In this document: positions 18,606-26,858 of the stretch, piece after piece
How the letters are laid out: the number at the start of each line of letters is the position of its first letter
Numbering within the stretch: position 1 is the first letter of the stretch
Assembly: GCF_006542355.1 (NCBI RefSeq)
Contig: NZ_CP038141.1
Location: 1,370,001-1,434,000, forward strand
Length of the DNA: 64,000 nt
Source of the DNA: Swingsia samuiensis
Lineage (GTDB): Bacteria; Pseudomonadota; Alphaproteobacteria; Acetobacterales; Acetobacteraceae
Reading direction: 5' to 3'
Position numbers and translations under genes: made by a program
The notes under the pieces: generated by a model
The model's input: only the letters and a program-made list of their open reading frames with translations
What the model was told of the DNA's origin: nothing
Databases searched by the model: none

Positions 18606-19651
18606 TAGATCATCATGAACTGATCGCAGATCGTGGGGCAGAGCGTCGTTTTGATAGCCCCGTTGTGCAGGTGGTTTCATCCCGTGATGGCAAGACATTT
18701 GCTGCGGCGACAGCGGATGGAGAGTTGATTCTTATTCCAAGGGATGAATTAAGAAATCCAGACGCATGGAAGGTTGTTGAAGGGCATGATGGGACGTTAA
18801 GCCTTGCTCAGGATTGTCTTGAAAATGCATTTTTGACGGGCGGAGAAGATGGCAAGCTTTTGCGCACATATGCCGATGGGCGTGTGGATGTTCTGCATGA
18901 AGGCAAGCGTTGGATTGAATGCCTTGCTTCAACGACGACGCATTTTGCGTTTTCATCAGGAAAGCAGCTTGAATTACGTAAAGCTTCAGAGGCACACCAG
19001 ACACTGAAAGTTCTGGAGCATCCTTCTACGGTCACGGGTGTGGTGTTTGATGGGAAAGGTAAGCGTGTTGCTGCGTCCCATTATAATGGCGCATCTATGT
19101 GGTTCGTACAGGCCAAGGTGGATACGGTACGGCCGTTTGAATGGAAAGGCAGTCATATTGGGATTGCTATTCATCCAGGTGGCGACGCTTTAGTGACATC
19201 CATGCAGGAGAATGAGCTGCATGGGTGGCGCCTATCGGATGGGCATAACATGCGTATGAGTGGCTATCCCAAGCAGGTGCATTCGATGGGCTTTACCCGT
19301 AATGGCAAATGGCTTGCGACATCAGGCGCAGATGCCATTATTCTCTGGCCGTTCTTTGGTGGTGGGCCGATGGGAAAGCCGCCAGTGGAATTGGCGCGTC
19401 TACCGAGTTTGTTTGTGAGTGCAGTTTGTCCAAACCCGAAAGAAGATATCGTAGCCGCTGGGTTTGAAGATGGAACTGTTCTGCTTGCAGAAATCGGCGG
19501 GGATGATCAGCGTGTTTTGCCGCTGTGCTCTGGGCAGGTTAAAGCGAGAGGGAAAGTATCGTCCTTAGCATTTACCCCTCAAGGGGGGGCACTGATTTTT
19601 GGCACGGAAGATGGAATTGTTGGTGTGATGGATTTATCCTCACAAGGATGA
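18602..19651 (+). CDS. WD40-repeat beta-propeller protein
   Basis: A 349-residue cytoplasmic protein (no signal peptide) made of WD40-like blades. Visible repeat elements include VVSSRDGKTFAAATADGELI, FTRNGKWLATSGADAIILW and FTPQGGALIFGTEDGIVGV. The ATG at 18602 overlaps the stop of cobW in an ATGA; a TTG at 18595 or earlier is unnecessary. Pairing of a COG0523 GTPase with a WD40 protein suggests the propeller acts as a scaffold or client in metal delivery. That is inference from co-translation only. Confidence 0.85.
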   Translation: MIDHHELIADRGAERRFDSPVVQVVSSRDGKTFAAATADGELILIPRDELRNPDAWKVVEGHDGTLSLAQDCLENAFLTGGEDGKLLRTYADGRVDVLHEGKRWIECLASTTTHFAFSSGKQLELRKASEAHQTLKVLEHPSTVTGVVFDGKGKRVAASHYNGASMWFVQAKVDTVRPFEWKGSHIGIAIHPGGDALVTSMQENELHGWRLSDGHNMRMSGYPKQVHSMGFTRNGKWLATSGADAIILWPFFGGGPMGKPPVELARLPSLFVSAVCPNPKEDIVAAGFEDGTVLLAEIGGDDQRVLPLCSGQVKARGKVSSLAFTPQGGALIFGTEDGIVGVMDLSSQG

Positions 19652-19666
19652 AAGTGTAGTGTTAGA

Positions 19667-19990
19667 TCAGAGGGAGACTTTCTCTTTCTGATCTACGCGA
19701 TCGATATGACCAAGAGGCTTTGTCGGTGCGATAATATCACGCACACGTCGTTTTAATTCTTTTGGGCTGGGGAAACCATCATCTCGTTTACGTTCCCACA
19801 CCAAAATATTATTGGCATAAACTTCAAACATTCCGCCTGTTGAGGGGATAAGGACAACCTCGCCCAACCCCTCTCCAAAAGTAGACAGAAGCTCCTGTGC
19901 CATCCAAGTGGATCGCATAAGCCAGTTACATTGAGTGCAATAATGAATAGCAATACGAGGACGGTTGGTGAGTTCTGGTTGATGATCCAT
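19667..19990 (-). CDS. SelT/SelW/SelH-like (Rdx family) protein
   Basis: A 107-residue thioredoxin-like protein with the redox motif CTQC at residues 18-21, directly after the first beta strand (IAIHYC), followed by W-M-AQELL and STGGMFEV. These match the Rdx/SelW family, in which bacterial members usually have Cys in place of selenocysteine. It begins 4 bases after the stop of the solitary module relative at 19995 and is probably co-transcribed with it. It converges on the WD40 gene, 15 bases away. Physiological partner unknown. Confidence 0.82.
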   Translation of the reverse strand: MDHQPELTNRPRIAIHYCTQCNWLMRSTWMAQELLSTFGEGLGEVVLIPSTGGMFEVYANNILVWERKRDDGFPSPKELKRRVRDIIAPTKPLGHIDRVDQKEKVSL

Positions 19991-19994
19991 GATC

Positions 19995-20807
19995 TTACTT
20001 TCCTTCTTGCTTCATGTGTGCGTGCATGAGGTGTTTTCTTAAATTGTGGTAGGGCAGCGTACGACTAAGGACATGCCCAAAAATGATAGCCAATGTTTCA
20101 CTGAAACGACTGATAAAGTGCCTTATGGTGTAAAAAATTGTTTCCCAGATTGTTGGGACAAGAGCATGTAGAATACCCGCTGTCCAGAGGAGAGCGTCGC
20201 TTTGTTCGTTAGAAAGATGATCTAGCCCTGTCATAATTTGGACGGCTTTACGGCTTTGGCGCAAGCTATCCAAGTCAGACAGGTTTCGGGAAATATTTTG
20301 CAAGCCGTGTTGTTTGGCTAATGGAGAGAGAACATCATGCGTGGTCTCAAGCCCGATCGTAATAGGGCCATGGAAGAGCATATCTTTCCAAAGTTGCGCA
20401 GCATTGGTCAGGCCAGCAAGTTTTAGAGGGATAAAGGCAGTCCAAGCGCGCCCGGGGACATTATTTTCTTCAAAAAGCCGTGTGTGGTAGCTTTCTATTG
20501 TATGCCAAGATAACCCTAAGAGAGAGTCATCTGGAGCAAGCTGTGCACGTGCTTCATAATCAGCCCTCATGAGGCCTAAACTGATAGCTTCCCAACGTTT
20601 TGCATTGAGTGTGGTGTAAGCATAAGCCGCAATGAATTGAGCGAAATTCTTGGCAACCCGTCCTGTTATTGTTGACTGTTTTACGACCCCAAGGGCTAAT
20701 GCTCCATATGGATCTCCATTGGAAGACAGTATGTGGTAATAGGCTATACGATCGTTACTTTTATTAGCAGAGTTGAGATCTGTTAGTATTTTTTCGTTAT
20801 TCTGCAT
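19995..20807 (-). CDS. Solitary relative of the tandem 291 aa family
   Basis: A 270-residue protein clearly related to the 291 aa proteins: DRIAYYHIL, GDPYGALALGVV, SLGLMRADYEAR, YH near 137, WTAFIPL and LWKDMLFHG align in order. It lacks a partner of the exported 240 aa type. The C-terminal half is different and hydrophobic (TAGILHALVPTIWETIFY and onward), possibly membrane-associated. I prefer the ATG at 20807 (MQNNEK) because it aligns with the start of the tandem proteins and has a GAGTGG stretch upstream; the frame is open back to an ATG at 20846. Function unknown. Confidence 0.78.
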   Translation of the reverse strand: MQNNEKILTDLNSANKSNDRIAYYHILSSNGDPYGALALGVVKQSTITGRVAKNFAQFIAAYAYTTLNAKRWEAISLGLMRADYEARAQLAPDDSLLGLSWHTIESYHTRLFEENNVPGRAWTAFIPLKLAGLTNAAQLWKDMLFHGPITIGLETTHDVLSPLAKQHGLQNISRNLSDLDSLRQSRKAVQIMTGLDHLSNEQSDALLWTAGILHALVPTIWETIFYTIRHFISRFSETLAIIFGHVLSRTLPYHNLRKHLMHAHMKQEGK

Positions 20808-20979
20808 ATTCCACTCTGCTACTACACCATCACGTTTAAGTAACATAAAAATTATTTCATGATTTTGCTTAAATCAAAAAAATTATGAAAGATTTGTAAA
20901 AATACGAAGATACTCTATATTTTAGATTGTATTTATGAAAATTTGACACGTGATTTTAATTCTAGGTTCCTAATTCTTT

Positions 20980-21771
20980 ATGAAATCTTTTTTGCATGCT
21001 TCTTTTTTAATCGGCTTCGGATTGGCGTTGCCAATTTGTGCTGTAGCGCACGATATTCAGGATAGTTTTCCCAAAAATACAGCCCCGGATGCGCGTATTA
21101 TTTTGCCTTCCCCTCCTTCGCCGGGAAGTAGTGCGCAAGCGGACGATGATCAGGTGTTTCGTGCAACACGAAAGCTTCAAAATACACCACGCTGGTATTT
21201 GGCACAGCGAGATGCTGAATTAGATTCGGTGCACTTGGTGGATGATTTTTCTTGTGCTGTTGGGTTTAAATTGGATGTAAAACAAGCACCACATTTGGAG
21301 CATCTTTTGCATATGATGGACAAGACTGTTGAGCATAGGACGTCTGAAGCAAAGCATTACTGGCATAGAGCAAGACCGTTTGTTGGAACAGATTTGCCAG
21401 TATGTACTTCAAAAGAAGGGCTGGGCTTTCATTCGTCTTATCCATCTGGGCATACCACTGCAGGATATGGGATGGCATTAGTTCTAGCTCATATTTACCC
21501 AGAACGTGCAGCAGAGATATTGCAACGAGGGCGTATTTTTGGAGAAAGTCGTATTGTCTGCGGCGTGCATTGGAAAACGGATGTTGAAGCCGGGTTTTTG
21601 AACGCATCTGCACAAATGGATGTGTTATTATCACGTCCTGAAATACAAGATGATTTAACGCAGGCGCGTCAGGAAGTTCTGGCGATGAAAAATCAGGCGA
21701 TTTCACCAGATGCTGGAGAGTGTGCCGTCCAAGCAGACGCAGCTGCCCATTCTCTTTTATCGCAATACTAA
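20980..21771 (+). CDS. Class A acid phosphatase (PAP2 superfamily)
   Basis: A 263-residue periplasmic phosphatase. The signal peptide is cleaved near AVAHD. The full class A signature is present: K125-x6-R132-P133, P155-S-G-H158, and S190-R191-x5-H197-x3-D201, where His197 is the phosphate-accepting nucleophile and His158 the acid. It hydrolyses phosphomonoesters non-specifically (PhoN-like). It stands alone, divergent from the solitary relative, with an AT-rich 172-base upstream region that contains no obvious operator. Confidence 0.93.
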   Translation: MKSFLHASFLIGFGLALPICAVAHDIQDSFPKNTAPDARIILPSPPSPGSSAQADDDQVFRATRKLQNTPRWYLAQRDAELDSVHLVDDFSCAVGFKLDVKQAPHLEHLLHMMDKTVEHRTSEAKHYWHRARPFVGTDLPVCTSKEGLGFHSSYPSGHTTAGYGMALVLAHIYPERAAEILQRGRIFGESRIVCGVHWKTDVEAGFLNASAQMDVLLSRPEIQDDLTQARQEVLAMKNQAISPDAGECAVQADAAAHSLLSQY

Positions 21772-21797
21772 CGTGACGATTATTTTCTGAGCGTTGT

Positions 21798-22415
21798 GTG
21801 TCGGGTATTCTTGTGAATATTAATAAAAACTTGGACCTTGCTGTTCAGCGCTCAATACTGGTTCTACAGATGGTCAGTGAACTGCATAAGGTGGGGCACC
21901 AACGATTACGGATAATGCCTGCTTTTTCTCCTAGTGGAGCATATTGGCGTTTAACGATAGGGCCTGATTCTATATTTTCAAAAACACATGGAGCCTTAGT
22001 AGAAGAAGCGTCAACTTATGATGCTGTGCATCTTTCCATAGGAAGAAATGAGGAAGTTAAATATTTTGGGTGGGAAGATGCCTCTACCGATAATGCGTAT
22101 GAGCTTGCCGTGAAATTCTTAGAGCGTTTTCCAGAGTTATCTCGGTGTGGAAGAGGCTGGGATTATGAATATTCAGGATGGTTCCAAAGGTTGTTAGGCC
22201 TCGCAGAAAGAGGGTGGTTGCCTTATATTTGTGCTGATTATCAAGAAATTCGTAATGATTTTTTATATTTGCATGATGGTCGGTTTGAAAAGATTAATAC
22301 CAGCTTGGATGAGGCACCAAAGTTACCTAACCCTCCACTATATCTGCTTAATCGGTTCGTCCATGAGCCGCAGAAGAGAGAAGGATCATGGCTAAATATA
22401 TTCAAAAGACGTTAG
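21798..22415 (+). CDS. Conserved hypothetical protein, 205 aa
   Basis: No domain recognised. The protein is soluble, begins MSGILVNINKNLDL from a GTG start (an alternative GTG lies 15 bases further on) and contains RIMPAFSPSGAYWRLTIGP and RGWDYEYSGWFQRLLGLAERGWLPYI, which look like a conserved globular core. Ribosome binding is weak for either start. It follows the phosphatase by 26 bases and converges on the CLC gene. It is probably a real gene given length and codon pattern; function unknown. Confidence 0.7.
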   Translation: MSGILVNINKNLDLAVQRSILVLQMVSELHKVGHQRLRIMPAFSPSGAYWRLTIGPDSIFSKTHGALVEEASTYDAVHLSIGRNEEVKYFGWEDASTDNAYELAVKFLERFPELSRCGRGWDYEYSGWFQRLLGLAERGWLPYICADYQEIRNDFLYLHDGRFEKINTSLDEAPKLPNPPLYLLNRFVHEPQKREGSWLNIFKRR

Positions 22416-22428
22416 GAGCTAAGAGGAT

Positions 22429-23865
22429 TTAATGATGCGCGCTCTTCTGTTCTGGGGCTTTTTCTTGCGGCTCTGCAGGAGGCGTGCGGTCGAGGTTTTC
22501 CATAAAGCGATCTGCTAGTGCGCCATAAAGAGGGCGAGGACAGATCATTTTAGACACACCGAAGGCTAAAAAGGATGTTGCCAGCAGAGCAAGCGTGACT
22601 TGTTGATTATCGCTAATTTCCATCACAATGATGGTTGCGGTAAGGGGGGCTTGAGCTACTCCACAGAAGTAAGCCACAGTCCCAAGAAGAACAACAGCAC
22701 CTGGTGTGGTATGTGGAAGGAATTGCTCAACCCACCCCCCAATTCCTGCACCAATAGATAAGGAGGGTGCAAACATACCACCGGGTATTCCAGAGCAATA
22801 GGTAATGAGCATTGTAATATATTTAAGGGCAAAAAAGGAAAATGGGTAATGATCATGCCCAGAAAAGATGCCGCGTGCTTGCTGGTAGCCTGTACCGTAC
22901 GTTGTGCCGTGAGAGATAAGACCAAAGATAGCAATAAGCAGTCCGCAAGCGGCAGAGAAGAGAACGGGCTTATTTTTGGAGAAACGTCCTAAGAACCCCG
23001 GAAGACCTTTGGAAATACGGATAACAAGAGCCGCAAAACTTCCCCCAGCCAGCCCACCGAGAATACCGCAGGTGAGAACAGCAATCCATGCCGTTCCTAC
23101 AGGAATATCAACGTCCGCGCGGCCAAAATAGGTATAGTTTCCAACGAGAGCAATGGCGGTCACACCAGATACGACTACTATTGTGAGAGTGCTGCCCGAA
23201 GTGCGCTGTTCGAATGAGTGAGATAGCTCTTCAATAGCAAAGACAATCCCAGCCAGAGGGGTGTTGAATGCAGCCGCCATACCAGCGGCACCTCCTGCAA
23301 GGATCATGCTTCGTTTGGCCGCAACGTTGGATTGGCCAAGCAAACGTGAGAAGGCATGCATAATCGATGCCCCGACCTGTACGCTAGGCCCTTCACGCCC
23401 GATAGAAGCGCCGCAGATGAGGCCAAGACATGTAAGAAGGATCTTCCCAACAGAAATTTTGAGGCTGAGAATACGATCAACGAGCGTGTAATTGGAAATA
23501 TGTAGTGTAGCAATGGTTTGTGGAATACCAGAGCCTTGCGAGCCTTTAAAAACGCTACGAGTCATCCATGTAATAAATGCCATACCGAGCGGGGCGACAA
23601 AGAGCATCGCCCAAGGGTGCCAGTTAATAATTTCTGTACGTAAATCTGCTGCTTTATCCCCCATCTGAGCGAAAAGAACAGCAATAACCCCAATGAGAAT
23701 TGCACCGATCCAGTAGGTGATGGAGCGCCGCCATTGATTGGTTGTTCTTCGGGCAGAACGACGCAGATAATGGATGCGATCTTTGTGTCGAAGCGCATGA
23801 CGCGAGGGGCGCTCCTTGTGGGGCGCATTTAGCTCAGTAGCAGAAGGGGGCTGTGTATCGGCCAC
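22429..23865 (-). CDS. CLC-family chloride channel / Cl-/H+ exchanger
   Basis: A 478-residue membrane protein with the three CLC selectivity-filter signatures: GSGIPQ (111-116), GREGP (156-160) and GGMFAPSL in the C-terminal half. Glu158 corresponds to the gating glutamate of ClcA. No cytoplasmic CBS domains follow, as in ClcA-type bacterial proteins. The N-terminal ~45 residues are basic. Likely role: proton-coupled chloride movement in acid resistance, which suits an acid-producing organism. Confidence 0.92.
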   Translation of the reverse strand: MADTQPPSATELNAPHKERPSRHALRHKDRIHYLRRSARRTTNQWRRSITYWIGAILIGVIAVLFAQMGDKAADLRTEIINWHPWAMLFVAPLGMAFITWMTRSVFKGSQGSGIPQTIATLHISNYTLVDRILSLKISVGKILLTCLGLICGASIGREGPSVQVGASIMHAFSRLLGQSNVAAKRSMILAGGAAGMAAAFNTPLAGIVFAIEELSHSFEQRTSGSTLTIVVVSGVTAIALVGNYTYFGRADVDIPVGTAWIAVLTCGILGGLAGGSFAALVIRISKGLPGFLGRFSKNKPVLFSAACGLLIAIFGLISHGTTYGTGYQQARGIFSGHDHYPFSFFALKYITMLITYCSGIPGGMFAPSLSIGAGIGGWVEQFLPHTTPGAVVLLGTVAYFCGVAQAPLTATIIVMEISDNQQVTLALLATSFLAFGVSKMICPRPLYGALADRFMENLDRTPPAEPQEKAPEQKSAHH

Positions 23866-24070
23866 GTATATTACGTCCGCGCAAGAAGGTTCAGTAAATT
23901 AAAGAAAGTCTTTGCGAGATATTATCTATTGCACTTGCCAGTCTTTTTCCATGAGGGCAAGGATACTGGAACGTTCAAGTATAAAAAGAACAAAATATTT
24001 TACGTATATTAACATGAAAGTGTTGCATGGCATCCTCAGTTTTAAAGTGAATGAGTTGTCGTAAGGTTAT

Positions 24071-24964
24071 TTAGGAAAGAACGAGAACGCCTGAATGTTT
24101 TGCTTTATCTGCGGGTTCAACATGAATGTGGATGGAAGATCGTCCTAGGTTTTCACGAATGGCTGCTTCGATATCATCGCAAATAACGTGTGCATCATGA
24201 ACGCTCATTTCGCTTGGGACAACGAGGTGAAACTCAACAAAATAGAGAGTGCCGACTTTACGTATTCTGAGGTCATGTGCCTCAAGCGCGCCGGTGCCGC
24301 TTTTGGAAATAATGGCTCGCACATTGTCAACGCATTTTGGTTCAGGAGCTTCATCCATTAAGCCTGACATGGAGCGGCTCATCATGGAAAAACCTGTATA
24401 AAGAACATTGAGAGCAACAAGCCCCGATAAAACAGAGTCAAGCTTGTCCCAATGAATAAGGGGGATGAGGGAAACCCCGAGAACGAGAGCAACAGTCGTC
24501 CAAACATCAGATTGAACATGCTCACCCGCCGCCAAAAGGGCTTGAGATGAGTTCCGCTTTCCAAAGCTGATCAGAGTGCGTGCCCAGATCAGATTGATGC
24601 ATCCCGCGAGAGCATTAAGGGCAATTCCAAAGAAAGGAGCTTTGACAGGATGAGGATGCATCCAGTCTTGAATGGCAATAATGAGGATACCAAGAGCTGT
24701 TAAAACAACCAAAACACCTTCAATAACGGCAGATAGATATTCTGCTTTACCGTGGCCATAAGGATGATTGTCATCAGCAGGAAGAACAGCAATGGAGAGA
24801 GCCCAAAGCGTGCCTATTGCAGCAATTACGTTTAGAATCGTCTCGATGGCATCAGAAAGCAACGCATCCGAATTGGAAACGAAATAAGCACTATATTTAA
24901 TTGAGAGGCACACAAGGCTGACGCCAATAGATGCACGGGCAATTTTTATACGAGACGTATTCAT
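24071..24964 (-). CDS. Cation diffusion facilitator (FieF/CDF type)
   Basis: A 297-residue CDF exporter with about six helices, the HPYGHGKAEYLSA motif of FieF-like members and a C-terminal cytoplasmic ferredoxin-like domain (DDIEAAIRENLG). The first metal site appears as SDALLSDAIET and the second as HPYGHGKAE. It exports a divalent metal (Zn, Fe, Mn or Co) by proton antiport. It begins 9 bases after a second, His-rich CDF gene and is translated from the same message. Confidence 0.9.
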   Translation of the reverse strand: MNTSRIKIARASIGVSLVCLSIKYSAYFVSNSDALLSDAIETILNVIAAIGTLWALSIAVLPADDNHPYGHGKAEYLSAVIEGVLVVLTALGILIIAIQDWMHPHPVKAPFFGIALNALAGCINLIWARTLISFGKRNSSQALLAAGEHVQSDVWTTVALVLGVSLIPLIHWDKLDSVLSGLVALNVLYTGFSMMSRSMSGLMDEAPEPKCVDNVRAIISKSGTGALEAHDLRIRKVGTLYFVEFHLVVPSEMSVHDAHVICDDIEAAIRENLGRSSIHIHVEPADKAKHSGVLVLS

Positions 24965-24973
24965 GAAGAGATC

Positions 24974-25978
24974 TTAGCAACAGGTCTTTTGTTCTACGCA
25001 GTCAGTTGAAACGCTGGTTTCAATCTGAAACGTGGGATGAGAGATATTGAATTTGCTCCGAAGTAAAAGCGTGGCTTCCGTTAGGATCTGACGGGTATCG
25101 TGTGAGCTTGTAGCATTGCTCGTGAGATGAACTGTTAATGCCGTTTCAGTGGTGCTCATGGCCCATATATGGAGGTGATGTAAACCCGTAACATGAGAAA
25201 TGCTGAGAAGAGCTGTTCTGACTTCTTCTGGAGAAATGCCTTGAGGGACAGCATCTAATGAAAGTTCAAGAGAACTTCTCATGAGAGACCATGTGCCAAT
25301 AACAATGGAAAGCGAAACAACTAAACTGACAATCGGGTCGATGATTGCAAAACCTGTCCATGCAATAATGATCCCGGCGATAACAACGGCAAGAGACATA
25401 ACGGCATCAGAGGCCATATGTAGAAAAGCCCCTCTGATGTTGAGATCCTTGGAGGCTCCCCGCATGAAAAGAAGAGCTGTGAGGCCGTTGACGAGAATAC
25501 CGATGAATGCCACCCAACTGACAGCCGTTCCTTGAACAGGGGTGTGTGAGAATAAACGGATGCAGGCTTCCCAAATAATTCCGCCTGTTACAAGGAGAAG
25601 AATAGTCGCATTAATAAGGGCAGCTAGAATGGTAGAGCGGCGCAGCCCATAGGTAAAGCGTGTAGTTGGGGCTCGGCGAGCAAGCGTTTCAGCCAGCCAA
25701 GCAGCTCCTAAACCGAGGACGTCAGACAAATTATGCCCTGCATCGGCTAGCAATGAGAGCGAGTGCGCCCAAATGCCCCAAAAGACTTCTGCGCCAATAT
25801 AGAGCGTGTTGAGGGTAATCCCGAGAGCAAAAGCTTTACCAAAGTTAGCGGGGGCATGTGTATGTTGATGGCCAAACCCAAATCCATGGTGATGATCATG
25901 ATCGTTATGATTATGATGGTGGTCGTGCCCATGATCATGGTGGTCATGGTCGGAGTGGAGATGGTTGTGGTCAGACAT
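24974..25978 (-). CDS. His-rich cation diffusion facilitator (CzcD/ZitB type)
   Basis: A 334-residue CDF. The first ~40 residues contain about twenty histidines alternating with Asp and Asn. The metal site LLADAGHNLSD is in helix 2 and HMASDAVMSLA in helix 5, the HxxxD pairs expected for zinc. The last residues end in CVEQKTCC, a further thiol-rich metal-binding tail. Zinc or cobalt efflux is the likely function. It shares a transcript with the FieF-type gene downstream; both having separate metal sites suggests different ions or affinities. Confidence 0.92.
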   Translation of the reverse strand: MSDHNHLHSDHDHHDHGHDHHHNHNDHDHHHGFGFGHQHTHAPANFGKAFALGITLNTLYIGAEVFWGIWAHSLSLLADAGHNLSDVLGLGAAWLAETLARRAPTTRFTYGLRRSTILAALINATILLLVTGGIIWEACIRLFSHTPVQGTAVSWVAFIGILVNGLTALLFMRGASKDLNIRGAFLHMASDAVMSLAVVIAGIIIAWTGFAIIDPIVSLVVSLSIVIGTWSLMRSSLELSLDAVPQGISPEEVRTALLSISHVTGLHHLHIWAMSTTETALTVHLTSNATSSHDTRQILTEATLLLRSKFNISHPTFQIETSVSTDCVEQKTCC

Positions 25979-26174
25979 TTTACAACATTATCGGATATGG
26001 AGTGCTTGTTATATCGGATAAAGGTTCTTTTGCCCAAGAGTGTTCTGATATTTTCTTAGAAAAAATATGCGGCTGTTAAAGGGGACAGTCTGAAAAATGG
26101 GAATTATGTGTTTTTCTATAGAATATTGCTAAAGGCTAGTAGTATCTGGCGATGTAAAATCGTAAAGAACAAGT

Positions 26175-26858
26175 ATGACGACATCTCATTCTCCATCAGA
26201 AAAATCTACAACATCAAACCCTCGGACCCGGCGTTTGGAAAAAACGCTGGAGCGGGCTTTTTTTGCAACACGTTGGATTGTTGCTCCGCTTTATTTTGGT
26301 TTGAGTGTTGGGCTAGTTCTTGTTGCGTTTAAGTTTTTCCAACACCTGATTAGGCTGGTTATCAAATCCATTGGGTTGGATTTTGACGATGTGTTTGTTG
26401 GTGTGCTGGATCTGATTGATCTGGTTCTTTTAGCAAATCTGTTACTGATTGTTATGTTCTCGGGGTATGAAAACTTCGTATCACGGCTCGATATTCGGCA
26501 ACATGAAGATTATCCCGCGTGGATAGGGCATATCACGTTTGGGGATATTAAGATCAAGCTGATGGCCTCTATTGTCGCGATGTCCGCGATACATGTGTTA
26601 GCTGATTTTATTCGGGTAGACGAAACATCCACGCGTTCTTTGGAATGGAGCGTTGGCATCCATTTGTGTTTTGTCGTGTCAGGCCTTCTTCTGGCGATTA
26701 TGGACCGTATTATGGAAGGTTCTATGACCGGGCCAAAGGCGGAGAATGCGGAGAATGGTGACGAAATAAAAGGGGCTCATCGCTATAAGCCTAAAGGCGT
26801 TAATGATGAGATTAAGGCCCAAGAAGAGGAAAGCGCTAAGGAAGAGCATAGCGAATGA
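26175..26858 (+). CDS. UPF0114 (YqhA-like) membrane protein
   Basis: A 227-residue protein of the YqhA/UPF0114 family: LEKTLERAFFATRWIVAPLY opens the domain and three further helices follow (one contains LVLLANLLLIVMFSGYENF). The last ~45 residues are charged. Function of the family is unknown. The ATG is preceded by AAAGAAC. The stop overlaps the start of the FAD-protein gene (ATGA), so the two are co-translated. Confidence 0.85.
   Translation: MTTSHSPSEKSTTSNPRTRRLEKTLERAFFATRWIVAPLYFGLSVGLVLVAFKFFQHLIRLVIKSIGLDFDDVFVGVLDLIDLVLLANLLLIVMFSGYENFVSRLDIRQHEDYPAWIGHITFGDIKIKLMASIVAMSAIHVLADFIRVDETSTRSLEWSVGIHLCFVVSGLLLAIMDRIMEGSMTGPKAENAENGDEIKGAHRYKPKGVNDEIKAQEEESAKEEHSE

Noticed and set aside
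25763-26079. Frames opposite the His-rich start of the CDF gene
   Set aside because: Low-complexity shadows of the His/Asp codon run.
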